Shown here: piece by piece, positions 1-9,600 of the stretch | Layout of the letters: every line of letters begins with the position of its first letter | Numbering within the stretch: position 1 is the first letter of the stretch | Assembly: GCF_030167905.1 (NCBI RefSeq) | Contig: NZ_JARGNA010000003.1 | Location: 343,914 to 407,913, forward strand | DNA length: 64,000 bases | Direction of reading: 5' to 3' | Origin: Flavobacterium terrisoli | GTDB taxonomy: Bacteria > Bacteroidota > Bacteroidia > Flavobacteriales > Flavobacteriaceae | Made by a program: the position numbers and the translations under genes | Notes under the pieces: model-generated | What the model was told of the DNA's origin: nothing | The model's database searches: none | What the model saw: the letters and a program-made list of their open reading frames with translations, nothing else

Positions 1-1253
1 TTGTCTTTGATGATTACCACTTTAACCAAATCGTTGATGGTTTCATTTAACAAATGCGTTGATTTTGTAAAGCCGGCAATGATTTCTTTTAATTCCGGAT
101 CTTCTATCGGCATGTCTTCCACCAAATTCAGCAAACCGGTCAAATTGGACAACGGTGCTCTCAGATTATGGGAAGTGATATATGAGAATTGTTTTAAATC
201 CTTATTGTTTTGTGTCAATTCTCGAATAAGCTGTTCTCTTTCTTTGACCTTATTCTTTTCTTCAGTAACATCTCTCTGAATCGATATCCAGTGGGAATGT
301 TCGCCATCTTTGTTGGTCACGGGAATCATCGAGAAGTTAATCCAGAACTCTTCACCGTTCTTTTTATAACTTATGCTTTCCACAAAACATTCTTTATAAT
401 CCTGAATGGCGTTTTTTAGTTTGTCAAATTCAAGAATATCCGATTTTGGACCAAAGAACATTACAGGTGATTTTCCGATAACTTCATTGGCCTTGTAGCC
501 TGTCATATCGGTAAAGGCAGAGTTTACGAAAATGATGTTCGGAATTACTTCGGTTGAAGTGTCGATATCGGTAATCATGACCGCGTCTTTGGTTTGGGTA
601 ATTACCGTTTCGAGTAATCTCAATCGCTGCTCTTCTTCTTTTTGCTTGGTAATATCCTGAATCGCTCCAATCATCCTGATAGGTTTGCCTTCTTTGTCTT
701 TGACCAAAAATCCTCTATCAAAAACATATTTATAACTGCCATCCGCACATTGAAAACGGTATTCATCCTGCCATTTTTCTGTTTTTTGTTCCAAAAAGGA
801 GTAGAGTTTCACCGACATCTTCAAACTGTCTTCCGGATGAATTCGCTCAAACCACCATTTCGAGGTTTTACCGACTTCTTCTTTCTTGTACCCAAAAACA
901 CCCTGGATTCCTTTGTTCCAAATAAAACTGTCATCTTCAATTTTCCAGTCCCAAATAGTATCACTCGTCGCCTTGGCTACAATGTCATAACGCTCATTGG
1001 ATTCAAGGATTTCATTATTGGTCACTTTTAGTTTTTCAAAAACAGACTTGTTCTTTTCATCGTTTTGATACAGGATGATTTTTAAAATAATCCCCGAAAT
1101 CATAATGAAAATAAAATCTCTGATATAAAAATAAAAGGAGGAATTCTCAGGAGAAGCATTGATATAATCTAAAAAAATTTGGTGACCGAGTATGGCCACA
1201 AACATTAAGATAAGGACGTATGTTAATGTTATTTTATTAGAATTATTTTTCAT
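1..1253 (-). CDS. PAS-domain sensor histidine kinase (C-terminus outside window)
   Basis: Membrane sensor kinase read leftward from an ATG at 1253; the frame stays open to base 1, so only about 417 N-terminal residues are present. Two hydrophobic segments (about residues 8-28 and 40-63) are followed by two PAS/PAC modules (about 86-205 and 222-335, the first with the sequence WWFERIHPED), a short coiled linker, and a HisKA dimerisation helix with the H-box SHNLRAPLSNL, phospho-acceptor His362. The ATPase domain is not in the window. It is divergent from typA across a 163 bp gap. The sensed signal and partner regulator cannot be deduced. Family assignment is firm; the role is unknown. Confidence 0.9.
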   Translation of the reverse strand, partial: MKNNSNKITLTYVLILMFVAILGHQIFLDYINASPENSSFYFYIRDFIFIMISGIILKIILYQNDEKNKSVFEKLKVTNNEILESNERYDIVAKATSDTIWDWKIEDDSFIWNKGIQGVFGYKKEEVGKTSKWWFERIHPEDSLKMSVKLYSFLEQKTEKWQDEYRFQCADGSYKYVFDRGFLVKDKEGKPIRMIGAIQDITKQKEEEQRLRLLETVITQTKDAVMITDIDTSTEVIPNIIFVNSAFTDMTGYKANEVIGKSPVMFFGPKSDILEFDKLKNAIQDYKECFVESISYKKNGEEFWINFSMIPVTNKDGEHSHWISIQRDVTEEKNKVKEREQLIRELTQNNKDLKQFSYITSHNLRAPLSNLTGLLNLVEDMPIEDPELKEIIAGFTKSTHLLNETINDLVKVVIIKD

Positions 1254-1363
1254 TACTCCAAATATATAGATTTTCAAATAAGTTTGAAAATTTAGCCAAA
1301 AACTTATTAAGGTTTTTATAAACCATTAGCCCTAATTTTAATAAAGTGTAAACTAATTTGTTA

Positions 1364-1397
1364 TTGGTTTTTTATCTAAAAATAAAGTGTACCTTTG
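1364..1397 (+). promoter_or_regulatory. Promoter of typA
   Basis: The -7 element TACCTTTG lies at 1390-1397, matching the Bacteroidota consensus TAnnTTTG. A TTG at 1364-1366, 23 bases before it, is a plausible -33 element. The motif is about 20 bases before the typA ATG. Confidence 0.65.
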
Positions 1398-1416
1398 CAC
1401 CCACAAAAAAGCACAC

Positions 1417-3213
1417 ATGGAATCTATCAGAAACATTGCAATTATTGCTCACGTTGACCACGGAAAAACGACTTTGGTTGACAAAATTATGTATCACTGT
1501 CAATTATTTCGTGAAAACGAGAATACCGGTGATTTAATTCTTGACAACAATGACTTAGAGCGTGAAAGAGGAATTACGATTACTTCTAAAAACGTTTCGG
1601 TTGTATATAAAGGAACCAAAATCAACATTATTGATACTCCTGGTCACGCCGATTTTGGTGGAGAAGTAGAGCGTGTATTGAATATGGCTGATGGTGTTTG
1701 TCTATTGGTGGATGCCTTTGAAGGGCCGATGCCACAAACGCGTTTCGTGTTGCAAAAAGCAATCGACTTAGGATTAAAACCTTGTGTGGTAATCAATAAA
1801 GTGGACAAAGAAAACTGTACTCCGGAAGAAGTACACGAAAAAGTTTTCGACTTAATGTTTGAATTAGGTGCAGAAGAATGGCAGTTGGATTTCCCAACCG
1901 TTTACGGTTCGGCCAAACAAAACTGGATGTCGGATGATTGGAAAAATGTAACCTCAAACATCGAACCTTTATTGGATATGGTGGTTGAACACGTTCCGGC
2001 TCCGAAAGTTTCTACAGGAACACCTCAAATGTTAATCACTTCTTTGGATTTCTCATCTTTTACCGGTCGTATCGCTATTGGAAGATTGGAAAGAGGAGAA
2101 TTGAAAGAAGGAATGCCGATTTCTTTGGTAAAAAGAGACGGTAAAGTAATCAAATCAAGAATTAAGGAATTACACACTTTTGAAGGTCTTGGCCGTAAAA
2201 AAGTAGAAAGTGTAGTAGCCGGAGATATATGTGCGATTGTTGGAGTAGAAGGTTTTGAAATTGGGGATACCATCGCCGACTTCGAAAACCCTGAAGCATT
2301 GCAAACCATCGCTATCGATGAGCCAACAATGAGCATGTTGTTTACCATTAATGATTCACCTTTCTTTGGTAAAGAAGGAAAATTTGTGACTTCACGTCAC
2401 ATTAAAGACAGATTGGCAAAAGAATTAGAGAAAAACCTAGCGTTAAAAGTTGGGGATACTGATTCTGCTGATAAATTCATGGTTTTCGGTCGTGGAGTTC
2501 TTCACTTATCGGTTTTAATCGAAACGATGAGAAGAGAAGGTTACGAATTGCAAATCGGGCAGCCACAGGTTATCATCAAAGAAGTTGATGGTGTTAAATG
2601 TGAGCCAATCGAGGAATTAACCATCGATTTACCGGAGCATTTATCAGGTAGAGCGGTTGAGTTCGTTTCTGTTCGTAAAGGTGAAATGCTTTCTATGGAA
2701 GGGAAAGGCGAGCGTATGATTGTGAAATTCAACATTCCGTCACGTGGTATCATCGGATTGAGAAATCAATTGTTGACCGCTACTGCTGGTGAAGCAATCA
2801 TGGCACACCGTTTCATTGGTTATGAACCATTCAAAGGAGAAATTCCTGGAAGAAATAACGGTTCGTTAATCTCTATGGAAAATGGAAAAGCGATTCCTTA
2901 TTCAATCGATAAATTACAAGACAGAGGTAAATTCTTTGTCGATCCAAACGAAGACATATACGAAGGTCAGGTTATTGGTGAAAACACCCGTTCAGATGAT
3001 ATGACGGTAAACGTTACCAAAACCAAAAAATTATCAAACGTTCGCTCTTCAGGAGCAGATGATAAAGCCAGAATCATTCCGGCCATTAAATTCTCTTTGG
3101 AAGAAGCATTGGAATACATTCAAAAAGACGAGTATGTTGAGGTAACACCAAAATCGTTGCGTTTGCGTAAAATCTATTTGAACGAAAACGACAGAAAACG
3201 TTTCAAAATCTAA
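1417..3213 (+). CDS. typA: Ribosome-associated GTPase TypA/BipA
   Basis: Translational GTPase of the EF-G/LepA superfamily that binds ribosomes and supports growth under stress and low temperature. The protein is 598 aa, the usual family length. G1 AHVDHGKT is at residues 11-18, the switch I RERGIT motif at 49-54, G3 DTPGHADFG at 73-81 and G4 NKVD at 127-130. Domain II, the EF-G-like C-terminal domain and the TypA-specific tail follow. I start at ATG 1417 (MESIRNI) because ten upstream in-frame codons overlap the promoter motif. It is monocistronic, with its own promoter and terminator. Confidence 0.97.
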   Translation: MESIRNIAIIAHVDHGKTTLVDKIMYHCQLFRENENTGDLILDNNDLERERGITITSKNVSVVYKGTKINIIDTPGHADFGGEVERVLNMADGVCLLVDAFEGPMPQTRFVLQKAIDLGLKPCVVINKVDKENCTPEEVHEKVFDLMFELGAEEWQLDFPTVYGSAKQNWMSDDWKNVTSNIEPLLDMVVEHVPAPKVSTGTPQMLITSLDFSSFTGRIAIGRLERGELKEGMPISLVKRDGKVIKSRIKELHTFEGLGRKKVESVVAGDICAIVGVEGFEIGDTIADFENPEALQTIAIDEPTMSMLFTINDSPFFGKEGKFVTSRHIKDRLAKELEKNLALKVGDTDSADKFMVFGRGVLHLSVLIETMRREGYELQIGQPQVIIKEVDGVKCEPIEELTIDLPEHLSGRAVEFVSVRKGEMLSMEGKGERMIVKFNIPSRGIIGLRNQLLTATAGEAIMAHRFIGYEPFKGEIPGRNNGSLISMENGKAIPYSIDKLQDRGKFFVDPNEDIYEGQVIGENTRSDDMTVNVTKTKKLSNVRSSGADDKARIIPAIKFSLEEALEYIQKDEYVEVTPKSLRLRKIYLNENDRKRFKI

Positions 3214-3235
3214 GCGATTTTAAATTACAATATTT

Positions 3236-3275
3236 AAATCCCAAATTCCAATTAGTGACTTTGGGATTTTTTTTT
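3236..3275 (+). terminator. Rho-independent terminator of typA
   Basis: A 10 bp stem, AAATCCCAAA (3236-3245) with TTTGGGATTT (3260-3269), 14-base loop, followed by a run of T to 3275. The A-rich 5' side means it could also work leftward for the hydrolase that ends at 3368. Confidence 0.8.
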
Positions 3276-3283
3276 GAAGCTAT

Positions 3284-3366
3284 TTCCCGCTGTTCGCGTC
3301 AATCTTTTGCTGTCGCTTCGCAAACTCAGCGCAAGCAAAAGGATTTTTGCTTCCATCGGGGCTAGG
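3284..3366 (+). repeat. Dispersed structured repeat, CCCG/CGGG type, copy 1
   Basis: The ends TTTCCCGCTGTTCGC and TGCTTCCATCGGGGCTA also occur at 63558-63603. The CCCG and CGGG blocks can pair. Between them is an inner stem ATCTTTTGCT / AGCAAAAGGAT that is absent from the other copy, which carries a short CTAC-GAG-GTAG hairpin instead. It lies between the typA terminator and the convergent hydrolase and reaches that gene's stop codon. Function unknown. Confidence 0.6.
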
Positions 3367-3367
3367 G

Positions 3368-4288
3368 TTATTTTTGCAATAAGAACTCCAGCGGAATATT
3401 CAATCTTTTCTGCCAGGCTTCTTCCGAATGATTTTCTCCGGGAAAGAATTTGGTCGTCCAATTGATTCTGCTGAATCCTTTTTCACGCATGACCAAATCC
3501 ACTTTTTGCTGCAACGGCGGATACAATTCATCCAACGTTTTATCACCATAGTCAAAATAAATCCGGTTCGTTCTCGGATTCGGAAGATAGGTTCTCAAAT
3601 AATCATTAAAGGCTTCCGGAATTGGATTGTTTTCTACCGCAAAAATCCCCGGCCAATGCGTCGAGATACAAGCAGCAGCTCCAAATACTTCCGGATATTC
3701 ACATATCGCATACATCGAAATCAAACCGCCCATACTCGAACCGGCAATACATGTATTGTCTTTATCGGTTAAAGTCGAAAATTGGGAATCAATAAAAGGT
3801 TTCAACTCGGTGACTAAAAATTTCAAATACAAATCGGAATAAGGTTTGAAAACCGCTTTAGTTCTTCCGGCTTTTTGCAATTGAGCCGTAATGGTATCTT
3901 TCTGCGTTTGCGTTAAACTTTCGTAAGGTTTCTGCGGAAAATACTCAGGATGTCTTTTTTCGGCGATATTCCAAATGCCCACGACAATGAATTTCTTGAC
4001 TTTGCCTTCGTCATTCAATTTTCCCGCGACTTCGTCGACTTCCCAAGCCTGCTTGTTCCAAGTGGTTTCGGCATCAAAAAGCATCTGACCATCATGCATG
4101 TAAACTACGGCATATTTTTCTTTTTCCGAATAATCATTGGGCAACCAAACATCAACATTACGGGCATCCACAAATTGGGATTTGAAATTCTCAAAACGCT
4201 GTACTTTTCCTCTGGAAACTTTCACGTTCTGGGCATTGGTAATCGTGGCCATAACCACTAAAAGGGTTGTGATTAATTTCGTTTTCAT
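3368..4288 (-). CDS. Secreted alpha/beta-hydrolase, putative esterase (Fes/IroE-like)
   Basis: 306 aa, with an N-terminal signal peptide ending near NAQ (residue 20), so probably exported. The fold is the esterase family PF00756. The nucleophile elbow GSSMG places the catalytic serine at Ser185, and the C-terminal GENH motif supplies the likely catalytic His287. Relatives act on siderophore esters, acetylated sugars or glycolipids, and the substrate here cannot be told. The ATG at 4288 lies 3 bp after the stop of the T9SS protein upstream, so it is probably the last gene of an operon with the two large surface proteins. Confidence 0.85.
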   Translation of the reverse strand: MKTKLITTLLVVMATITNAQNVKVSRGKVQRFENFKSQFVDARNVDVWLPNDYSEKEKYAVVYMHDGQMLFDAETTWNKQAWEVDEVAGKLNDEGKVKKFIVVGIWNIAEKRHPEYFPQKPYESLTQTQKDTITAQLQKAGRTKAVFKPYSDLYLKFLVTELKPFIDSQFSTLTDKDNTCIAGSSMGGLISMYAICEYPEVFGAAACISTHWPGIFAVENNPIPEAFNDYLRTYLPNPRTNRIYFDYGDKTLDELYPPLQQKVDLVMREKGFSRINWTTKFFPGENHSEEAWQKRLNIPLEFLLQK

Positions 4289-4291
4289 AAT

Positions 4292-6649
4292 CTATCTTTT
4301 TAAGGCAAAATGCCCTTTGGCATTGCGGCCATCTTCAAATTGTATGGAGTACCAATAATCATCGGCTGGCATTTGGTGTCCGTTATAAGTACCGTCCCAA
4401 GCGTCTTGAGGTCCGAATTGTGTTAACACTTTTCCGTATCGATTAAAGATATAAATTTTACTATTGCCATTCACAGTCAGGTCCAAACCTTTTATTTGCC
4501 AATAATCCTGATAGCCATCACCGTTTGGCGTGAAATAATGGGGAATGCCCAATACAAATACGGTCTGATAAATCGTTCCACAACCGTTCATATCCTGAAC
4601 AGAAACAATATGTTGTCCCGGAAGGACAGGAGAAAAGAAATTAGTTGGCTGATAACTATTGCCATCAAGGCTGTACCAGTAATCACCATTTCCGTTAACA
4701 AGCACTGTCACCGAATTGATTTGTACCAAATCATGAACTTCCACAGTATCTATAATGGGTGCTTCTGAAGCGTCTAAATGAACGGTAACCGTTTTGGCAC
4801 AGGAAGACAAAACATCGGTAACAGTTACAGTATAATCTCCTGGCTGGAATACCGAAATGTTCTGTGTATTAGCTCCGTTTGGTGACCAATAAAAATCATA
4901 ATTTCCGGGAGTATTGATTATAGTATGTAAGGTAACAGGATGATTGGGTAGGTTGGCACACAAGATTCCCTGTACAGCAACAGAGGTCTGAGGAATGGCG
5001 GAAACTTCAAGCCGGATGATGTGTATGCCGATGCAGTCATTTCCATTTTCAACCCTGGCATAAATATCCTGCCCTGAAAATTGATTGGTTGTTATAGGGT
5101 TTTGTTCCATCAGAGCATCATTGATATTGTAATAATAACTTGCGGAGTTGCCATTGACCTCAAAACCAGCATCTGCCAAATTAAAAGAAGCGATTCCGTC
5201 TTCGGCATTGTCATCACAACTTTGAAGCGTGACGGTAGTCGTTGGATTCAGGCTCACATTTAAGGTTAACTGTGTCAAACTATAGCAACCTGTAGAAGGA
5301 TTTGTAACTTTAACCGTCAATGTTTGCGGATTGGTTGTGTTGTTGAATGTTGTATTTAGCGCATTTTGATTGTTTATGGCATCAGTTGGGTTGAGATAAA
5401 ATTGCGTCGTTAGGGAATTGTCTCCATTGGTTAAAACCGAATTGGCCTGTGACAGATTAAAGGTAGTCATGCCATCAGGGAAAATCTCGAAATCACATTG
5501 GGTTATTTGTGAGGCAACTACTGTTGGAGCAGAGTTCAATATGATATTGAAGGATTTGTAAATAGTACATCCGGTAACTGAATTGTAAATTTTTACCCAG
5601 ATGACTTCATTGGTAAAGGCGGTTTGATTGGTGTACAAATCGGGTAGGCTTATGGGATCAGTATTGGAATGATGAAAGCTAACGGCATTGTTTGGATTTG
5701 CGGTTAACAGATTTCGAATTACGGATAAATTAAAAACAGCAAAACCATTATTATCGTTATCGCATTCCTGCAAATCAATAAGATCAGGAACACTAAAAGG
5801 AATTACGTTCAAGATAAAAGAAGCGGTGCTAAAACAACTGGTGATTGAATTTTGCACCCTGATAAATAAGGTTTGAGGATTTGTAGTGTTACTGAAAGCG
5901 GTTGGATTTGCAATGGCATTTGTACCAACAATGGCGTCATTTTCTGTTAAATGATAAGTGGCTATCATATTGCTTTGGCTTCCTATGGCTAGATTTCCAC
6001 TTTGGGTCAAATCAAATTCGGTTAATTCATCCGAAATAGCATCGCTGTCGCAAAGCTCAAGGTTCAACGCACCGCTTAAACTTTGATTAACCACAGGAGG
6101 TTCGCTAAAAGTTGCCGTTCCGGTCCATTCAAGCGAAAAATTGCCATTTCCCAGAGCCCTGTCTATGACAATGAAATAGGTTTCACCTACAAGAACATCT
6201 AACCATTGCACATAATTATTTCCCATTTCTGAAGGCCCTTCCCACCAGTCTGATTCTGTGTCAATCATTCCGGTTAGATTGCTATTGGATCCCGAAGCAA
6301 TAGGATTTGTGGTAGAACATCTTATACTGGTACCTAAACTTTCACAGCTGGCATCGGGGCCAAAAACAAAAAAGTCAAAATCGGCACTAAGAAAAGTACT
6401 TTCAGGGGTAATTAAAAACCCTAGTGTTCCGTCGGTTTTAATGGTGACCTTAATCCATAACGAATTGTTTTCGCCACTTCCACAAGAATTAGCGCCGGTT
6501 ACTTCCTGTATGCCTGCTCCCTGAACAGACAAGTTATTGAAGCTGGTATTTCCGCAGGAAACAATTGCATTCAGGCAATCATTTTGAGAAAAACCAAATT
6601 GAAAGCAAAGGAGTAAAAACAGAATAATTAATTTTCTGATAAAAGCCAT
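4292..6649 (-). CDS. T9SS type B sorting-domain surface protein (785 aa)
   Basis: Large secreted protein with a Sec signal peptide (residues 1-21, ending FGFSQ). After a CUB-like N-terminal region with paired cysteines come four Ig-like repeats, each opening with a QCD-type motif such as LQECDNDNNG or LQSCDDNAEDG (about residues 198, 295, 385, 480). The last 85 or so residues are a T9SS type B C-terminal domain: YFTPNGDGYQDYW, IYIFNRYGKVL, WDGTYNGHQMPADDYWY, ending LKR. This domain directs export through the type IX system. The 14 bp gap to the next gene indicates an operon. It is probably an adhesin or cell-surface filament component; no catalytic domain is visible. Confidence 0.88.
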   Translation of the reverse strand: MAFIRKLIILFLLLCFQFGFSQNDCLNAIVSCGNTSFNNLSVQGAGIQEVTGANSCGSGENNSLWIKVTIKTDGTLGFLITPESTFLSADFDFFVFGPDASCESLGTSIRCSTTNPIASGSNSNLTGMIDTESDWWEGPSEMGNNYVQWLDVLVGETYFIVIDRALGNGNFSLEWTGTATFSEPPVVNQSLSGALNLELCDSDAISDELTEFDLTQSGNLAIGSQSNMIATYHLTENDAIVGTNAIANPTAFSNTTNPQTLFIRVQNSITSCFSTASFILNVIPFSVPDLIDLQECDNDNNGFAVFNLSVIRNLLTANPNNAVSFHHSNTDPISLPDLYTNQTAFTNEVIWVKIYNSVTGCTIYKSFNIILNSAPTVVASQITQCDFEIFPDGMTTFNLSQANSVLTNGDNSLTTQFYLNPTDAINNQNALNTTFNNTTNPQTLTVKVTNPSTGCYSLTQLTLNVSLNPTTTVTLQSCDDNAEDGIASFNLADAGFEVNGNSASYYYNINDALMEQNPITTNQFSGQDIYARVENGNDCIGIHIIRLEVSAIPQTSVAVQGILCANLPNHPVTLHTIINTPGNYDFYWSPNGANTQNISVFQPGDYTVTVTDVLSSCAKTVTVHLDASEAPIIDTVEVHDLVQINSVTVLVNGNGDYWYSLDGNSYQPTNFFSPVLPGQHIVSVQDMNGCGTIYQTVFVLGIPHYFTPNGDGYQDYWQIKGLDLTVNGNSKIYIFNRYGKVLTQFGPQDAWDGTYNGHQMPADDYWYSIQFEDGRNAKGHFALKR

Positions 6650-6663
6650 TGGTCTGATTTAAT

Positions 6664-9600
6664 TTAACGTTTTAAAGTAAAATGACCCTTGACACTGCGG
6701 CCGTCTTCCAACTCAATCGTATACCAATAATCATCGCCGGGCATCTGATGTCCATTATAGGTTCCGTCCCAACCCGGACTAAAGGCACTGATTTGTTTCA
6801 GCAATTTTCCATAACGATCAAAAACATAAATGATTGTATTGGTACTCGATAACATGCTGACACCTTTGATATTCCAATAATCGTGGATGCCATCACCGTT
6901 TGGCGTAAAATATTTTGGTATGCCGAGCACTGCAATCAGGATTGGTCCAAGTGAACCACAGCCGTTTTTGTCACGGACATATAATTCATGGAAACCAATC
7001 GGCACATTGTTAAAAAAATTACTGTCCCGGTAGGGTCCGTTGACATCATCTAAGGAAAATTCATAATCACCCGAACCGGTTACATTGATTAAAATCGAAT
7101 TGATATCAGTCAATTCAGTCACTTCAATGGATTGAATCGTTGCAATTTCGGAACCGATAACTGTAATGACTCTGGTTCTGGTACAACCAAAACTGTTAGT
7201 CACTGTAACACTGTATACCCCTGGCGTGTTTACGGTTAAGGAATAGTTGATTTGTCCGGCCATGATGACATTGTTATCATACCATTGATAAGTATAGGCT
7301 GAAATCGGTGAGCCATCCACAATACCGGCATCAATAACCGCCTGGTTGGCAGGAACGCAAATAATGATTGTTTCTTCCTGATCAATTTTGGGTACCGGAT
7401 TAACCACAAATGGAATAATGGTTTCGGCATAACAAGCGGTATTGATAGGATTTTCAACTACAACTCTCACGTTTTGTGTACCGGTTGTAAAAGGATTTGG
7501 TAATTGATTTGGAATTGTACTCGGGATAAGCACATTATTTTGGTCATAATAATAAACATTCATTCCAGTTTGCGTGCCTAGAATGGTATTCAGATAAGTA
7601 GTAGTGTCAAAGTCATACAGGCCGTTCTGTTCAATCGAAATGGCTTCATCATCACAGGTTGTCGTCAGCGCATTTGAAACAGCAAAAGCTTCGGGCAAAT
7701 CATCTACAATGAATTGCAACGGCACTTCATCATAACAAGGTTGGCCACCGGTTTGTGTGGTATTATTGCTGACCCTGATGGTAATCGTCTGACTTCCGGT
7801 TACATTATACGGATTGGGAAACGGTTGGATTTGTGTTCCGTTAGCCCTGAAATAGGTGACATTTACACCGGTTTGACCATTCAAAACCGCAGCCTGGATT
7901 CCCGAAGTGTCAAAGCCATAAATACCATCCTGATTGTCATCACAATGACGGATTAAATTGGCAGCATTCACAGGATAAGCTGTCGGTAAGGCTTCAACAA
8001 CCACATCAAAAGTCTTATAGCCAAAACAGGAATTGTCTAATGTGCTGTCGACACGAACCCAAATCGTCTGCGTATTCGGGAAACCGATATTTCTGTAATT
8101 AGTAATATTGGCAATGGCTAAAGAGTTTCCGCTGGCATCAGTTTCCGCTAAGAAATCGGCTTCGGTTTTATAAAACTTAACCGATACATTGGCCGGTAAA
8201 ATGGCCATCAAACTATTTTGAATAGCGGTGAAATTAAATGGTCCCGAAATACCATCACGGTCATCATTAACTGCATCAAGATAATCATCACATAAATACT
8301 GATTTGGAACCACAAAGTTAGCCGGGATTTGCGTCACGGAAACAATCAAATCAATTCTTGCGACTCTAAAACAACCATTGCTGTTTTCCACATGAGCATA
8401 AACACTTGCGTTTCCGGAGGTATAGGCTAATGGCGTTGTAATTTCAAAAGTGCTGTTTTCACTATTGGCAGCCGCCAAAGTCGTATAATAGGTGAAAGTT
8501 TCATTGAGGTAATTGGTTGAAATCACATCGTTTTTCTGAGTCAGGTTAAAAACAGAAATCCCATCGGTATCATCATCACATTGTTTTAAAGTGATTGGCG
8601 TAGTCACTACCGGTAAGGCATAAGTAGTCAATACCGCCGCATCAGAATACAAACCGCAACTGTTCCCATTTTTATTGATAAACACACGGTATTTGTAACC
8701 AGCCATCAAAGGAGAAACATTGGAAACGGTTAGTGAAACGGTATTCACACCCGAATAAGTAGCGTTATTGACCAAGTTGGACCAACTGGTTTCATTATCG
8801 GTGGAAAGTTGCCATTGGTAACTGTCAACAGGAACAGAAGTAATTGTAAAAGTGGCAGATTGCAATTCGCAGGTAGTAATGTCAACCGGTTGTGCTGAAA
8901 TAGATATAGGCGCCCCAATAACATAATTCCCGTTAGGTACTCCATAACCACTGGCGTTGACAACTACTCCGCTGCCGCCGATTACGATTGGGGAATCTTC
9001 CCCTAAAACGCCATCATTGTTCACATCACTAAAGCCGGCTTCTTTTACATCAAAACAATCGTCATCATCGCTGTCCAGTTCTATATAATTCAAAATGCCA
9101 TCTCCATCTGTATCTGCAATGGTATAATTTACAACGCCACTGTCCGCTGAAGTTTCAAGACTGTTATCGAGACCATTGCTTCCAATAGGATTAAGGGTTA
9201 TTCCATTGGTGTTGGATCCATTGCCCGGACTTCCTGATTCGATGATGTCAAAAATTCCATCGTTATCACTGTCAATATCCAAATAGTTTGGATAAGTATC
9301 ATTGTCTGAATCAGCAGGAGTAATTCCGGTTCCGAAAATATCATCAATCCCGTCATTATTAGTGTCTGAGTTTGAAAGCGCTACGACGTTTTGGCCTTGC
9401 GATTCAACAAAATCCGGAATAGCATCATTGTCACTGTCATAATCCAGTTGGTCAGCAATTGCATCATTATCCGAATTTTTCGGAACGCAGGTTGCTATCA
9501 GTCGCAAAGCAGCTCTACTGGTGTTGGTATCTACCAAATTTACATTGGTTACAGTAATTGCATCGATTAAATTTCCCCTGATGGAAAAAGTTCCCGTTCC

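Noticed and set aside
1341..1416. Earlier start of typA at 1387
   Set aside because: The extra ten codons overlap the TACCTTTG promoter and have no similarity to TypA; ATG 1417 gives the usual N-terminus.
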